A stretch of DNA of 64,000 nt from Rodentibacter caecimuris (GTDB lineage Bacteria > Pseudomonadota > Gammaproteobacteria > Enterobacterales > Pasteurellaceae). Positions 1 to 7,984 of this stretch are shown in pieces (positions within the stretch are counted from its first letter, which is position 1; every line of letters begins with the position of its first letter). The position numbers and the translations under genes were made by a program. The notes under the pieces are model-generated. The model made no database searches. It had not been told where the DNA came from and worked only from the letters and a program-made list of their open reading frames with translations. The stretch is from assembly GCF_024622045.1 (NCBI RefSeq), contig NZ_JANKBP010000012.1; one strand, given 5' to 3'.

Positions 1-376
1 TTTTTTGCAACAACGTGCGGATGATTTTTTCGCTGTTTTGATGTTGGAAAATACGGCTGTCCGATTGCAACCCCGCCCGCACCAATGTCGGCTCTACCAC
101 CATGTTATAATGCGTGCGCACAAAGCCTGTTTTACCCAATCCGAAACCTGTGACAATCCCGTTCACATAGCGTACCGCTTTATCCCCCTGCCGGAACGTA
201 AACGTAACCGGTTTATCCATCAATGCCGAAAAGGGAATATTAGGGTCAAAACTTGATAACATTAATTCCAATTTAAACGGTTCGGAAAGCCCTTCGGTTA
301 ACTGAAAACTCACTACATCAAAAGGGTATTTATCGCTGGAATCAAGGGTGTAGCGGTAGTTGGATTGAGTTGCCAT
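1..376 (-). CDS. vgrG: Type VI secretion tip protein VgrG, 5' end only (continues past the left edge)
   Basis: Only the first ~125 codons are in the window. VgrG forms the trimeric spike at the tip of the T6SS tube and carries effectors out of the cell. The start is the ATG at 374-376 on the minus strand. The visible part is the gp27-like N-terminal domain, and it aligns without gaps with the first 376 bases of the complete vgrG ending at 56451, with roughly 5% differences by eye. The C-terminal tip, which decides the cargo, is outside the window. No tss core genes are visible nearby. A shredded third copy lies at 36055-36443 and shares this gene's upstream sequence, an A/T-rich stretch with CCTTTATTTAA. 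Confidence 0.9.
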   Translation of the reverse strand, partial: MATQSNYRYTLDSSDKYPFDVVSFQLTEGLSEPFKLELMLSSFDPNIPFSALMDKPVTFTFRQGDKAVRYVNGIVTGFGLGKTGFVRTHYNMVVEPTLVRAGLQSDSRIFQHQNSEKIIRTLLQK

Positions 377-836
377 AAATCATCCTTTATTTAACACATA
401 TAAAAATAGCGTTAGTATAATGCAGTTTTATATATCTCTAAATGAAACAATTAACTGAATTTAAATTTTTCGGAAATACTATGTAGCCTAAAGTGCCATT
501 CATGCCATATCTAAGCAATAAATTAATGGGATTACGGTTATTTTTACAAAAATCTCAATAACCTTACGAGAAAACAAAGTAATTAATTGAAAATAAACTC
601 GCTTTAAATTTACAAAAAATAAACAGAGAGTTGTTATCAATTCAAATCCCATTTATTGATAATAGTAATTTCGCATGTTAATGATCAACAAACAAACGTT
701 GATTTTGTGATAGCGTTAACATTTTTATAGAAATTTTATTTGCTAATTTTTCCCTAATTCTTACTCCTTAGAATACACTCCATCGAAAGGCAGTATTTCA
801 CTGCTTCAAAATTCAATCTCAAACAAGGAGAAACGC
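377..836. promoter_or_regulatory. Divergent intergenic region between vgrG and the PepSY gene
   Basis: This 460-base AT-rich stretch has no open frame worth calling. It must hold the vgrG promoter (minus) and the PepSY promoter (plus). Two inverted repeats are visible: TTATCAAT/ATTGATAA at 634-641 and 655-662, and a nested pair, ATCAAC/GTTGAT at 684-689 and 698-703, inside a TGTTAA/GTTAACA pair (676-722). They could be regulator sites or leader hairpins; the sequence does not decide. A ribosome binding site AAGGAG sits just ahead of the ATG at 837. Confidence 0.4.
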
Positions 837-1484
837 ATGAAAAAAGCGAGTAAAACCTTATTAACCACTTTATTAGCCGGAGGCGTGGCATTTGGTGTGG
901 TAAATATCGCTCAAGCAATGTCGTCGGACGTACAAGCAGCCTTGGCGAAAACATCCATTACTGCAATCCAAGCATTGCGTGCTGCACAAAATAAAATCGG
1001 GGCGGATGCCAAAGTGAAAGAAGTGGAATTTCACCACACCAAATACGGTAAAGATTATTTTGAGGTGGATTTATTCGCCAATAATCAGCACCACAAAGTA
1101 GATGTCGATGCAGTAAACGGTGAAATTTTAGGTATCACCGACAAAACGCCAAAAGAGGTGAAAATTCGCTCGGAGCAAGCTACACCGAAAATTTCCTTTG
1201 AGCAGGCAATGAATATCGCCATAGACAAAACAAAAGGCAAAGTGGCTGAAGCCGATTTCATATTTCGAGACGGGCAAGGATTTTATAAAATTGAAACTCT
1301 TGCTAACGGACAACGTTTCCATGTTATCGTAAATGGCGAAAACGGGCAGATTATGGATATGCCAATGAAACACCAAGGTGTGCATAAAGGCGAACACAAA
1401 GACAGACACGGTAAAGGTAAACATCATCATAAAGCAGGAGACAAAGGTGGTTTCCACGCTGAACGTCCGCTACAAATAAATTAA
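837..1484 (+). CDS. Secreted PepSY-domain protein with histidine-rich tail
   Basis: 215 residues. Residues 1-27 are a Sec signal peptide ending in AQA, so the protein should be periplasmic. Two PepSY-type repeats follow, at about residues 35-100 and 118-178. Each has the family pattern of a helix rich in alanine and lysine, then a VEF..YEVD-like strand and a G-E-I-L/M-x turn. Residues 179-206 are dense in His and Lys (for example HKDRHGKGKHHHK), which suggests metal or polyanion binding. A consensus AAGGAGAAACGC precedes the ATG. The gene lies directly ahead of a two-component system but is separated from it by a hairpin at 1495-1530. PepSY proteins are often targets or partners of such systems. 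Its ligand and function are unknown. Confidence 0.8.
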   Translation: MKKASKTLLTTLLAGGVAFGVVNIAQAMSSDVQAALAKTSITAIQALRAAQNKIGADAKVKEVEFHHTKYGKDYFEVDLFANNQHHKVDVDAVNGEILGITDKTPKEVKIRSEQATPKISFEQAMNIAIDKTKGKVAEADFIFRDGQGFYKIETLANGQRFHVIVNGENGQIMDMPMKHQGVHKGEHKDRHGKGKHHHKAGDKGGFHAERPLQIN

Positions 1485-1494
1485 TTGAAAACTG

Positions 1495-1530
1495 ACCGCA
1501 CTTTTTCGTAACGTGCGGTTTTCCTTTTTC
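1495..1530 (+). terminator. Uptake-sequence terminator after the PepSY gene
   Basis: ACCGCAC (1495-1501) pairs with GTGCGGT (1513-1519) and is followed by a T-rich run. The left arm is part of a perfect uptake sequence. It probably reduces read-through from the PepSY gene into the regulator genes. Confidence 0.7.
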
Positions 1531-1584
1531 GAATTTTCGGTATGATGAGCCGGCTCTGCGGAGATTTTAGTTTGGTGAAAAATA

Positions 1585-2250
1585 ATGCGAATTTTATTAG
1601 TTGAAGATGATCAGATGATCGCAGAAGCGGTTTCGGACGGCTTAAAAAACGCTTGTTATGCAGTGGATTGGGTTAATAACGGTAATATGGCGGAACAGGC
1701 ATTGGCAGCACAACCTTATGATTTAGTGTTATTGGATCTAGGCTTACCCGAGAGAGACGGATTGCAAGTGTTACGCCATTTACGCCAAAGCCAAAATCAT
1801 ACGCCCGTCTTAATCGTTACAGCCCGCGATGATCTGGAGAGCCGCCTTGCAGGCTTAGATGGTGGCGCAGACGATTATATTATTAAACCTTTTGATCTTG
1901 CCGAATTGCTCGCCCGTATTCGTGCAGTGTTACGCCGACAAGGTGGGCAGAACACTCCATTATTGACGAACGGTTCACTCACCCTCAACCCGACTAATTA
2001 TCAAGTTTCCGTTGCTGATCAATCCGAGCCGATTATTTTAAGCAATAAAGAATTTGCGATTTTACAAGCCTTGATGAACCGACCAGGGATTATTCATTCC
2101 CGTACAGAATTAGAAGATAAAATTTACGCTTGGGGCGACGAAGTGGAAAGTAACGCCATTGATTTTTTAATTCATAGCCTACGGAAAAAAATTGGTAAAG
2201 AACATATTAAAAATGTACGTGGTGTGGGCTGGCTTGTCGCCCAAAATTAA
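1585..2250 (+). CDS. OmpR-family response regulator (QseB/FirR-like)
   Basis: 221 residues, the normal length for the family. The receiver domain (about 1-115) has the acidic pair D8-D9, the phospho-acceptor D51 in LLLDLGLPE, a conserved Thr in VTARD and Lys in IKPF. The winged-helix DNA-binding domain (about 125-220) contains LSNKEFAILQALM, the recognition part SNAIDFLIHSLRKKIG and the GVGWLV end. It resembles QseB and the ferrous-iron-responsive FirR of Haemophilus. The partner kinase starts 62 bases downstream. It probably activates the preceding PepSY gene, but that is inference from position. Confidence 0.9.
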   Translation: MRILLVEDDQMIAEAVSDGLKNACYAVDWVNNGNMAEQALAAQPYDLVLLDLGLPERDGLQVLRHLRQSQNHTPVLIVTARDDLESRLAGLDGGADDYIIKPFDLAELLARIRAVLRRQGGQNTPLLTNGSLTLNPTNYQVSVADQSEPIILSNKEFAILQALMNRPGIIHSRTELEDKIYAWGDEVESNAIDFLIHSLRKKIGKEHIKNVRGVGWLVAQN

Positions 2251-2312
2251 CTAGACGGGATAGTTTGGCTTAATTCATCTCACAAAACACATATGAAATT
2301 TGGAATATTAGG

Positions 2313-3677
2313 ATGAAAAACTCTCTTCAACTGCGCTTAACTTTAGCCTTCACCGCCCTATTCACTCTCGTGGCGCTAAGCGCAGGCGGTATGGCGTTTT
2401 ATAACACCTACCGAGAAACCAATAAACTGCAAGATGAAATGTTGGAACGATTTTCAGGATCAGTCAATTTATCGGAAAATCCGACCGCACTTTTACCGTC
2501 CAAAATGCTTGACGGGCGTGTTCGGGTCTATTTTGACCGCAATCGCCCCGATGTCCCTTCAACAGATTTTCCTCCACAAATGGCGGAGGGATTTCACAAT
2601 TTAAAAAAAGAGGGGAAAAAATATCGCCGTATGCTCGCCGAGAATATGCCACGAAAAATTCGCCCTCATCAACATGAAAAAAACGCCGACCAACTATACC
2701 GCACTTATGTACGCAACACGCCGCAAGGCAGAATTATCGTGATTCAAGATAACAGCTATCGCGAAGCCTTGGCATTTCGTCAGGCGTGGACAAGTGTATT
2801 ACCGCTACTTGTATTATTTCCGCTTGTGATTTTACTCACCATGGTGATTGTGAGACTCGCCATGAAACCGGTGCAACGCCTATCAAAAAAAGTGGAACAG
2901 CGACACGAACAAAATTTGCAACCCTTGCCAACGGATTATCTTCCAACTGAAATCCGTGGATTTGTGGTGGAAATTAATCGTTTATTATCACGCATAAACG
3001 GCTTTATTCAGCAACAAAAACGTTTCATTGCCGATGCCTCACACGAATTACGTAGCCCGATGACCGCACTTTCTTTACAAGTAGAACGGCTTACCACACA
3101 AAATTTACCAACAGAGGTAAACAACCAAATTAGGGGCGTCAAGCAAGGTATTCAGCGTAGCCGTCATTTATTGGAACAATTACTTTCCCTTGCCCGTTTG
3201 CAAAATCAAGGAGAAAAAATCGATACCGAAGTCAAAATACAAACCATTTTCCGCCAAGTTATTGAAGATTTGCTCCCCCTCGCGTTAGAAAAACAGCAAG
3301 ATTTAGGAGTGGAGGGTGAACAAGACATAACATTTTATGGTAATGACACGGATCTCTATTTACTCATCAAAACCCTGACCGACAATGCCATTCGCTATAC
3401 GCCAAACGGCAGCCAAATAGACCTAAGTACGCAAGCTGTCCCCGAAGGGCTCATATTGAAAGTGGAGGATAACGGTAAGGGAATTCCAAAAGAAGAACGG
3501 CAACGTGTGTTGGATCCTTTCTATCGCATTCTAGGCTCGGAACAACAGGGATCAGGACTTGGTTTAGCAATAGCGACGGAAATTGTGAAACATTACAACG
3601 GCACATTGAAGTTAAAAGACAGCGAAAAGTTTAAAACGGGTCTATTGATTGAGATATGGCTACCATATAGAAGCTGA
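2313..3677 (+). CDS. Sensor histidine kinase of the QseC/FirS type
   Basis: 454 residues. Membrane segments at about 10-30 and 161-182 enclose a periplasmic sensor of about 130 residues that ends in a RIIVIQDNSYREA segment. A short HAMP-like linker follows. The dimerisation box has the phospho-acceptor H244 in ADASHELRSPMTAL. ATP-binding motifs follow in order: N-box (TLTDNAIRYTPNG), G1 (VEDNGKGIP) and G2 (GSGLGLAIA). It phosphorylates the regulator encoded just upstream. Three perfect uptake sequences lie inside the gene (2484, 2698, 3063). Resemblance to FirS suggests iron or cation sensing, but the periplasmic domain is too divergent to name a ligand. Confidence 0.88.
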   Translation: MKNSLQLRLTLAFTALFTLVALSAGGMAFYNTYRETNKLQDEMLERFSGSVNLSENPTALLPSKMLDGRVRVYFDRNRPDVPSTDFPPQMAEGFHNLKKEGKKYRRMLAENMPRKIRPHQHEKNADQLYRTYVRNTPQGRIIVIQDNSYREALAFRQAWTSVLPLLVLFPLVILLTMVIVRLAMKPVQRLSKKVEQRHEQNLQPLPTDYLPTEIRGFVVEINRLLSRINGFIQQQKRFIADASHELRSPMTALSLQVERLTTQNLPTEVNNQIRGVKQGIQRSRHLLEQLLSLARLQNQGEKIDTEVKIQTIFRQVIEDLLPLALEKQQDLGVEGEQDITFYGNDTDLYLLIKTLTDNAIRYTPNGSQIDLSTQAVPEGLILKVEDNGKGIPKEERQRVLDPFYRILGSEQQGSGLGLAIATEIVKHYNGTLKLKDSEKFKTGLLIEIWLPYRS

Positions 3678-3746
3678 TTCAGTGGGATTAACGTAGAGCG
3701 TAAATATTTGATATTTTAACAAGTGCTTCATCCTGTCTTTTATAGG

Positions 3747-3779
3747 AAGAAAGCATTCCATTATGCGGAATGCTTTCTT
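3747..3779. terminator. Bidirectional terminator between the kinase gene and iolG
   Basis: A perfect 13-bp stem, AAGAAAGCATTCC (3747-3759) with GGAATGCTTTCTT (3767-3779), sits between two convergent genes and can serve both. Confidence 0.85.
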
Positions 3780-3785
3780 ACAGTA

Positions 3786-4796
3786 TTAAACAATTTCGCT
3801 TATTTTAACCGGTCGCCCTTCATCAAGAGAACGTTTCGCCGCCAGAGCAATAATAACCGGCTGTAATCCGTCATTTCCCGTCACTAACGTAGGTTTATCA
3901 CTCATAATAGCCTCAACAAAACAAGCCATTTCCTCTGCAAAAGATTGCATATAACGTTCTAAAAAGAAATATTTTGGTTTTTCCGCAATAACCCCCGTTT
4001 CACAGGAATAAACCGCCGTTGAATCGACATCATTTTTGGTTTGAACCGAACCTTTTGAACCGAATACTTCGGCGCGTTGATCATAACCATAAACCGCTTT
4101 ACGGCTATTATCGATCACCGCGATAGCACCATTTGCAAGCGTTAACGTAATCACCGCCGTATCAATATCGCCGGCTTTCCCAATTTCCGGATTAACCAAC
4201 ACGGCTCCGACCGCATAGACTTCAACCACCTCGCTACCCGATAAATATCGAACCATATCAAAATCATGGATTGTCATATCGAAGAACATTCCTCCGGACA
4301 CTTTTACATACTCAATAGGAGGAGCATCCGGATCTCGGGATGTAATGCGAATTAAATGGGGTTCACCAATATCTCCATTTTCTACTCGCATTTTAATTGC
4401 TTTAAAATTATGGTCGAAACGACGGTTAAACCCCACTTGGAATTTTACCCCTGCTTTTTCTACTTCATATAACACATCTTTAATTCTGTTAATATCGGCA
4501 TCTATCGGTTTTTCACAAAAAATATGCTTTCCGGCTTGAGCCGCTTCAATTGAAATAGGAGCATGAGTGTTAGTTGAAGAGCAAACCAATACGGCATCAA
4601 TTTCCGGGTCTTGAAGAATTTGTTTGTAATCCTCATAGATATTTGGAATGCCCATTTCTTTCGCCCAATTAATTAGTTCCTCTGTTATTTTTACATCTGA
4701 AATGGCTTTAACTTCCGCCCCTTTGACATACTTTGCAATACTCTCAGAATGCACACGACCGATACGCCCGGCCCCAATAATACCAACCTTAATCAT
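3786..4796 (-). CDS. iolG: Inositol 2-dehydrogenase
   Basis: 336 residues. It oxidises myo-inositol to scyllo-inosose with NAD, the first step of inositol breakdown. The N-terminal Rossmann fold begins with GIIGAGRIGRVH; the conserved EKP motif of Gfo/Idh/MocA enzymes (FCEKPIDAD) lies at about residue 95, and the C-terminal alpha/beta domain holds the substrate site (FDMTIHDFDMVRYL). It is the last gene of an iolD-iolE-iolG operon; the ATG lies 2 bases after the iolE stop, so translation is probably coupled. Neighbours make inositol, rather than another polyol, the likely substrate. Confidence 0.93.
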   Translation of the reverse strand: MIKVGIIGAGRIGRVHSESIAKYVKGAEVKAISDVKITEELINWAKEMGIPNIYEDYKQILQDPEIDAVLVCSSTNTHAPISIEAAQAGKHIFCEKPIDADINRIKDVLYEVEKAGVKFQVGFNRRFDHNFKAIKMRVENGDIGEPHLIRITSRDPDAPPIEYVKVSGGMFFDMTIHDFDMVRYLSGSEVVEVYAVGAVLVNPEIGKAGDIDTAVITLTLANGAIAVIDNSRKAVYGYDQRAEVFGSKGSVQTKNDVDSTAVYSCETGVIAEKPKYFFLERYMQSFAEEMACFVEAIMSDKPTLVTGNDGLQPVIIALAAKRSLDEGRPVKISEIV

Positions 4797-4798
4797 AT

Positions 4799-5695
4799 TT
4801 ATATCCCCGCTGTTTCTTTAATGTATTGACGACCTTTCACCGCATACTCAAACGGATTGGCTATCGCCGGATCCTGTTCGGCTTCTACCACCATCCAACC
4901 TTTGTAATTGTGTTTATCCAGAATGTCAAAAATCGGTTTGAAATCTATAACGCCGTCTCCCGGAACGGTAAATGTCCCTTTACGAACCCCCTCTAAGAAA
5001 CTTAAGTTCTTTTCTTTTACTTCCGCAACAACCTCATCACGGACATCTTTTAGGTGGACATGACAAATGCGATCGATATATTTTTCTAATACTTTAATCA
5101 TCGCTTGCTGAGAACCCTCAGAGTAGTAAATGTGACCGGAATCAAAGAGTAAATAAACATTATCATCAACCATTGACATATATTGATCAATTTCAGCCGG
5201 AGTTTGAATCCCTGTGCCCATATGATGATGCAAGCAAACTTTCATCCCTTTTTCTTCTGCGAGTTTGGCAAGTTCCTTATAACCCTCAGCAAGTTTTTGC
5301 CATTCTTCTTCAGTAAAGATCGGTTTTTCTTTAAAAACGGATTTTGTCGTACCTTGAATGCTGCGACTCTGTTCCGAACAACCGATAACCATCGCCCCCA
5401 TTTCATGTAAAAAGTCACGATGCTTAATAAATTCTTGTATCGTTTCCTCTTTTTTACCGTCAACAAAAAATGTACTAAACCAAGCATTACAGATTTGAAT
5501 ACCACGGGCATTTAATTTACGCTTCAAGAGTGCTACATCACGTGGATATTTATTACCCACTTCACAGCCGGTAAAGCCGGCGAGCGCCATTTCGCTAATG
5601 CATTGTTCAAAGGTATTTTCCTTACCCAGATCCGGCATATCATCATTAGTCCAACCAATCGGGGCAATACCTAATTTTACATTTTCAGCTTTCAT
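4799..5695 (-). CDS. iolE: Myo-inosose-2 dehydratase
   Basis: About 298 residues. It dehydrates scyllo-inosose to the trione precursor acted on by IolD. It has the TIM-barrel (AP endonuclease 2-like) fold, with metal-binding segments VCLHHHMGTG, LLFDSGHIYYSEG, ICHVHLKDV and WMVVEAEQD. I chose the ATG at 5695 because AAGGA lies 8 bases ahead of it; an in-frame ATG 18 bases further upstream (5713) has no good ribosome binding site. The gap to the iolD stop is 43 bases. Length matches other IolE proteins. Confidence 0.93.
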   Translation of the reverse strand: MKAENVKLGIAPIGWTNDDMPDLGKENTFEQCISEMALAGFTGCEVGNKYPRDVALLKRKLNARGIQICNAWFSTFFVDGKKEETIQEFIKHRDFLHEMGAMVIGCSEQSRSIQGTTKSVFKEKPIFTEEEWQKLAEGYKELAKLAEEKGMKVCLHHHMGTGIQTPAEIDQYMSMVDDNVYLLFDSGHIYYSEGSQQAMIKVLEKYIDRICHVHLKDVRDEVVAEVKEKNLSFLEGVRKGTFTVPGDGVIDFKPIFDILDKHNYKGWMVVEAEQDPAIANPFEYAVKGRQYIKETAGI

Positions 5696-5738
5696 CGTTT
5701 TTTCCTTACTCATAAGAGAATTAAATGTAAATACGGTG

Positions 5739-7676
5739 CTAGTAGCGTCTTGCTTTGCGAATATTTTTCAAGCTATGTTGATATGCTTCCTGAATACTCT
5801 CTTTTTCCGAGACTTCTGCCACGCCCACATGCCACCAACTTCCATAACCGTGAATCATTGTTTTTGGTAAAACTTTAACATCAATTAAAGTTGAAACAGA
5901 TTGCTGTTTTGCATCCGCAAGTGCAAACCGTAGTTCTTCTTCATTTGTAACCTTATAGGTTTTACAGCCATAAGAAGCGGCATTCATCGCAAAATCAATC
6001 GGTATAAACTTGCCATCCAGTTGGTTCGTTGCCGGATTTCTGAATCGAAATTCTGTTACAAAGCTCCCCATCCCATGACCGATTTGTAAATTGTTAATAC
6101 AGCCGTTAGTCATATTGTCAAATACAACTACATTGATTTTTTTACCCTCTTGAATAGAAGTCACAAGCTCCGAATGCAACATCATGTAGGAACCGTCTCC
6201 CAATAGGGCATAAACTTCTTTTTCAGGTTGTGCCAATTTAACGCCTAAAGCCGCATTTATCTCATACCCCATACAAGAATAGCCATATTCCAGATGGTAA
6301 GTGTTTTCGCCTTTTGATTGCCAAGCCCGTTGTAAGTCACCGGGGAGACTGCCGGCTGCACCGACTATCACACTATTTTCATCTAACACTTCATTTAAAA
6401 TTCCGAGTACCCGACTTTGAGGTAAACAAGATTTCGTAAGGTTAATAAATTCCTCATAGACTTTCTCTCTCTCTAATGCGTCATCCACTTCCGGAATAAA
6501 ATAATCAGAATAGGTAATATGATAGAGACGCTGTAATTCTTCATTAAAACGTTGCTTCGCCTCTGATATTTGATTTCCCCAGTTCGCTAAGTAGTGAGCC
6601 GATTGTAAAAGTGCGGTCAGTTTTTCCAATGTTTTTTTCGCATCCGCAACAACTTGTATTCCATCAAGTTTATAAGCATCAAATCGGGCAATATTAATAT
6701 TTAAATATTTTGCATTTGGATTTTGGAAAAGCCATTTTGAAGAGGTGGTAAAATCGGTGTACCTCGTTCCTATCCCAATAATGAGATCCGCATCTTTTGC
6801 AAGTAAATTAGCGGATAAACAGCCAGTTTCACCAATACCGCCTACATTAAATTCATGAGAAGAAATGACCGCACTTTTTCCTGCCTGCGTTTCCGCAAAC
6901 GGAATATGGAATACTTCCGCAAAAGTTTTTAATTGATCTGCCGCTTCAGAATAACGAACACCACCACCGCAAATGATGAGAGGCTTCTGACTTTTCATAA
7001 TGAGATCAAATGCCGAAGAAAGCATCGGTTCGGTTGGTAACGTTCGTTCAATTCGATGAATCCGTTTTTGTAAGAAATAGTCAGGGAAATCATAGGCTTC
7101 AGACTGAACGTCTTGTGGGAGTGCGATAGTCACGGCCCCCGTTTCCGCCGGATCCGTTAAGACACGCATCGCATTTATGCAAGCCGTCATCAGTTGCTCC
7201 GGACGGCTTACTCTATCCCAATACTTGCTCACTGCTTTAAAAGCATCATTGGTACTAATACTCAAATCGTAGGACTGTTCAATTTGTTGTAACACCGGAT
7301 CCGGTTGACGGGTGGCAAAAACATCTCCCGGCAACAAAAGAAGTGGAATTCGGTTTGCCGTAGCTACTGCTGCAGCCGTAATCATATTCGCCGCACCGGG
7401 TCCAACGGAGGAAGTACAAGCGTAAATTTTTCTACGTAAATTTTGTTTTGCAAATCCCGTAGCCACATGTGCCATACCTTGTTCGTTACGCCCTTGTCTG
7501 ACAATCAGTGATCCGCTTTCTTGTTCAAGTGCTTGGCCAATTCCCAAAACGTTGCCATGACCAAAAATACCAAATACTCCTTCAATAAATTTTGTGACTT
7601 TGCCATCAAATTCTACATATTGATTATCAAGAAATTTTATCAATGCCTGTGCAACAGTTAATCTTGTCGTTTTCAT
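5739..7676 (-). CDS. iolD: 3D-(3,5/4)-trihydroxycyclohexane-1,2-dione acylhydrolase
   Basis: 645 residues, typical for IolD. This thiamine-diphosphate enzyme opens the ring to 5-deoxyglucuronate. The N-terminal domain carries the activating Glu region (RQGRNEQGMAHVATGFA); the C-terminal domain has the cofactor motif GDGSYMMLHSELVTS ending in VVFDNMTNGC. First gene of the minus-strand iolD-iolE-iolG operon, with GAAGAGGG just ahead of the ATG. Its promoter region, shared with divergent iolC, contains a perfect copy of the proposed inositol operator at 7746-7761. Two uptake sequences are inside (6609, 6868). Confidence 0.95.
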   Translation of the reverse strand: MKTTRLTVAQALIKFLDNQYVEFDGKVTKFIEGVFGIFGHGNVLGIGQALEQESGSLIVRQGRNEQGMAHVATGFAKQNLRRKIYACTSSVGPGAANMITAAAVATANRIPLLLLPGDVFATRQPDPVLQQIEQSYDLSISTNDAFKAVSKYWDRVSRPEQLMTACINAMRVLTDPAETGAVTIALPQDVQSEAYDFPDYFLQKRIHRIERTLPTEPMLSSAFDLIMKSQKPLIICGGGVRYSEAADQLKTFAEVFHIPFAETQAGKSAVISSHEFNVGGIGETGCLSANLLAKDADLIIGIGTRYTDFTTSSKWLFQNPNAKYLNINIARFDAYKLDGIQVVADAKKTLEKLTALLQSAHYLANWGNQISEAKQRFNEELQRLYHITYSDYFIPEVDDALEREKVYEEFINLTKSCLPQSRVLGILNEVLDENSVIVGAAGSLPGDLQRAWQSKGENTYHLEYGYSCMGYEINAALGVKLAQPEKEVYALLGDGSYMMLHSELVTSIQEGKKINVVVFDNMTNGCINNLQIGHGMGSFVTEFRFRNPATNQLDGKFIPIDFAMNAASYGCKTYKVTNEEELRFALADAKQQSVSTLIDVKVLPKTMIHGYGSWWHVGVAEVSEKESIQEAYQHSLKNIRKARRY

Positions 7677-7745
7677 TGCGCCCTCTTCAAGATCATTTGA
7701 TATGAGTTGTAGTATATTTATGCTTTTTTTAAATTGGAATATTTT

Positions 7746-7761
7746 TGAAATAAAAATTTCA
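7746..7761. promoter_or_regulatory. Predicted inositol-regulator operator, iolD side
   Basis: TGAAATAAAAATTTCA has perfect 6-base arms (TGAAAT/ATTTCA) around a 4-base centre. It ends 70 bases ahead of the iolD start. The same motif precedes the other inositol promoters. Confidence 0.55.
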
Positions 7762-7765
7762 CTTT

Positions 7766-7781
7766 TGAGACATAGATCAAA
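7766..7781. promoter_or_regulatory. CRP-like site ahead of iolD
   Basis: TGAGA-CATAGA-TCAAA matches 8 of the 10 half-site positions of the CRP consensus TGTGA-N6-TCACA. It lies 5 bases from the proposed operator. Prediction only. Confidence 0.4.
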
Positions 7782-7924
7782 TTTTTAACCTAAATACTCA
7801 ACCTTTAGCTTACTTTACTCATATTCTCATAAAAAGTAAGTGTAGATAACCGAGCCAATTTACAAAATTTTAGCCGGATATGTGATCGACATCTCAAAAC
7901 CATTTTTTTAAAGTTGATTTTTTA

Positions 7925-7940
7925 TGAAAAAAATATTTCA
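7925..7940. promoter_or_regulatory. Predicted inositol-regulator operator, iolC side
   Basis: TGAAAAAAATATTTCA matches the palindrome TGAAAT-N4-ATTTCA at 11 of 12 arm positions and ends 44 bases ahead of the iolC start. Confidence 0.5.
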
Positions 7941-7984
7941 ATTAATCTAGAATGAAATTTATAGAAAACAGAAGAGGTCACACT

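Larger units (their letters stand above)
7677..7984. promoter_or_regulatory. Divergent iolD-iolC promoter region
   Basis: A 308-base AT-rich gap between two divergent inositol operons. It contains two copies of the 16-base palindrome proposed as the RpiR operator (7746-7761 near iolD; 7925-7940 near iolC) and a CRP-like site at 7766-7781. No open frame is present. Confidence 0.6.

Noticed and set aside
1..256. 83-codon plus-strand frame at the left edge
   Set aside because: It is the antisense of the vgrG 5' end, and the same frame appears opposite the full vgrG copy.
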